Part shown: positions 42,117-43,383 of the stretch, one piece after another
Layout of the letters: every line of letters starts with the position of its first letter
Position numbering within the stretch: the first letter of the stretch is position 1
Source of the DNA: CAZMRQ01 sp964568795
GTDB lineage: Bacteria > Pseudomonadota > Gammaproteobacteria > Comchoanobacterales > Comchoanobacteraceae
Assembly (NCBI GenBank): GCA_964568795.1
Contig: CAZMRQ010000007.1
Span: 1 to 43,383 of the forward strand
DNA length: 43,383 bases
Direction of reading: 5' to 3'
Made by a program: the position numbers and the translations under genes
Notes under the pieces: model-generated
What the model saw: the letters and a program-made list of their open reading frames with translations, nothing else
What the model was told of the DNA's origin: nothing
Databases searched by the model: none

Positions 42117-43383
42117 TTATTGTTTTTTTTTCGTTTGCATCAGCTCACCTACGTTTTTGACAATCTCACTTACATTTTGTGATTTGTTATTTCCTTTTCT
42201 TAAATGTGTCATAAGTTTTTCATGAAATGATTTGTCTCCTTCAGATTTCTGCCTGAATTGCCGCCCGAACTTTCGATGTATATGTTTAAATTTTATGCCA
42301 TGTTTAATGTCGATAATTTTTTGAAAAAGACGACTTTTTATAATCAATCCTACAATTCCTCCTAAATTTTTCCTAGGGTCATTTTCACTTTGTTTCATTA
42401 ACTTAACAAATTGATCTTTATGTTCTTTGAGTTTTTTTTCTTTATATCCCACTACACGACCAATTTCCACCTTCAGATCTGTGTCAAGTTCATCGACATG
42501 TTCATCGTAGTAATTCGATAAAGCTTCGTAGGCCTGTGTTCTCTGTTCTGTACCCTTGTCCTCGCGGTTATATGCTGCCACTAGCTTTATAGCCTCTAAG
42601 TCAATTTCTACGACCCCCGTCTCTTTTATTTCATAATTTTTAATGATATCGTAGTATTTCTTTTTGTCTTCTTCTCTTTGAGCTTGACTCAAGCTCGCGC
42701 AACCCTTCGTGTGTTTGAGAAAACTAGCAACTTTGAGACATGCGCGTAGTTTAGTAAGTGGGTGAAGGGCATTATCAGCTAATTCTTTCATTTTTTCATA
42801 TTTTTCTTCATCACGATATTGATATGTTAGCAGTTCACTATATAAATTTCTCTGATATTCGTTGTATGTAGGCGTGTTGTTTAATCGATAATCACGAATG
42901 ATAGTGGAGTATTGCTCTATGACACTTTGTTTTTCCGTGTCCTTCACCCCCGTGTTCCCCTTCCCACGCGTGAGAACATCAACAACTTTGATACATGCTT
43001 GTAGTCGAATAAGTGGGTCAAGGGCATTATCAGCTAATTCTTTCATTTCTTTGAATGCATTTGGATCAATTTCTTTACCTAGCAGATCTTTATATAAATT
43101 GCTCTGTATCTTTGAAAGTGTGTCTAGTAATGTGCTATGCGGCACATTGTTCAAATAAAGTTGATCGATTAATAAAGTTAAATACGTGTTTCTATATGCC
43201 TGTATTGAACTTTCTTCATCTTTCGACAATTCGCGTCTTTGATTAGCTTTCGTGTCTTCATTGACAATGCCTTTAAAAGTTTCTCTCTGGTTCTTTACCC
43301 CCGTAGGATCTTGGTCATATGTAAGTAGATACTTGTCCAGTAGATCAGGATACTTCTCATTTAGTAGATGTAGATATTTGAGC
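42117..43383 (-). CDS. Helical repeat protein, N-terminus beyond the window
   Basis: At least 422 codons: the frame stays open to the window edge, so the TTG/GTG starts near 43229 are internal and the true start lies outside. The protein is highly charged and helical. A unit of about 85 residues is repeated at least twice, the second copy starting NNTPTYNEYQRNLYSELL and both containing the identical core KEMKELADNAL/KMKELADNAL, followed by DPLIRLQACIKV or HPLTKLRACLKV. The C-terminal 100 residues are very basic (IKHGIKFKHIHRKFGRQFRQ). No signal peptide is visible in the part seen. No family recognised; TPR-like helical pairs are possible. A large repeat protein of an intracellular bacterium could be an effector. 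Confidence 0.7.
   Translation of the reverse strand, partial: LKYLHLLNEKYPDLLDKYLLTYDQDPTGVKNQRETFKGIVNEDTKANQRRELSKDEESSIQAYRNTYLTLLIDQLYLNNVPHSTLLDTLSKIQSNLYKDLLGKEIDPNAFKEMKELADNALDPLIRLQACIKVVDVLTRGKGNTGVKDTEKQSVIEQYSTIIRDYRLNNTPTYNEYQRNLYSELLTYQYRDEEKYEKMKELADNALHPLTKLRACLKVASFLKHTKGCASLSQAQREEDKKKYYDIIKNYEIKETGVVEIDLEAIKLVAAYNREDKGTEQRTQAYEALSNYYDEHVDELDTDLKVEIGRVVGYKEKKLKEHKDQFVKLMKQSENDPRKNLGGIVGLIIKSRLFQKIIDIKHGIKFKHIHRKFGRQFRQKSEGDKSFHEKLMTHLRKGNNKSQNVSEIVKNVGELMQTKKKQ

Noticed and set aside
1..43383. CRISPR arrays, rRNA genes and prophage modules
   Set aside because: No regularly spaced repeats, no rRNA sequence and no phage structural or integrase genes were seen.

Overview
The window looks like chromosomal DNA of an AT-rich gammaproteobacterium, most likely a member or relative of the Legionellales (Legionella/Coxiella-type). 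The reasons are the recA-recX-alaS-aspartokinase-csrA block, the low GC content, several large orphan proteins of the type-IV-effector kind, and a sequence resembling a PmrA box in front of one of them. No type IV secretion gene is present, so the assignment is an inference.

Left part (1-8.4 kb): a type IV toxin-antitoxin pair (AbiEi/AbiEii) and a 5'-truncated hipA relic lie directly upstream of a tightly overlapping housekeeping operon, recA, recX, alaS and an aspartokinase, followed by csrA from its own promoter. Two further genes (an orphan helical protein and a small DNase I-fold/EEP protein) separate csrA from tRNA-Ser(GCT). tRNA-Arg(ACG) sits 16.7 kb further on. In E. coli the order is recA-recX-alaS-csrA-serV-argV, so the same ancestral backbone appears to be present here but opened up by insertions.

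Between the two tRNAs: first comes a minus-strand cluster (11.3-16.7 kb) led by a second, unrelated AbiEi/AbiEii pair with an operator-like inverted repeat. Behind it, joined largely by 4-bp stop/start overlaps, is a chain of small-molecule-modifying genes, most of them broken: a metallophosphoesterase/GNAT chimera, a GNAT tail, an intact three-domain APH-GrpB-GNAT fusion, a frameshifted GNAT, a frameshifted mepB homologue and a truncated cyclase. This decaying chain is the most unusual part of the window. Next come an MscS channel, a Cache-domain exported protein, a Cys-rich putative lipoprotein and an O-methyltransferase. They are followed by a four-gene plus-strand operon for ion, redox and amino-acid homeostasis (nhaA, bcp-like, APC permease, CDF transporter), then a PAS histidine kinase, an outer-membrane barrel and an alpha/beta hydrolase.

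Right part (27.7-43.4 kb): decayed sequence after tRNA-Arg, two orphan proteins, rmuC and pepA (minus), rnr (plus), a candidate secreted effector with a PmrA-box-like promoter, and a minus-strand cell-wall group rodA, mltB and a TPR-methyltransferase. The window ends in orphan genes, the last a helical repeat protein cut by the window edge.
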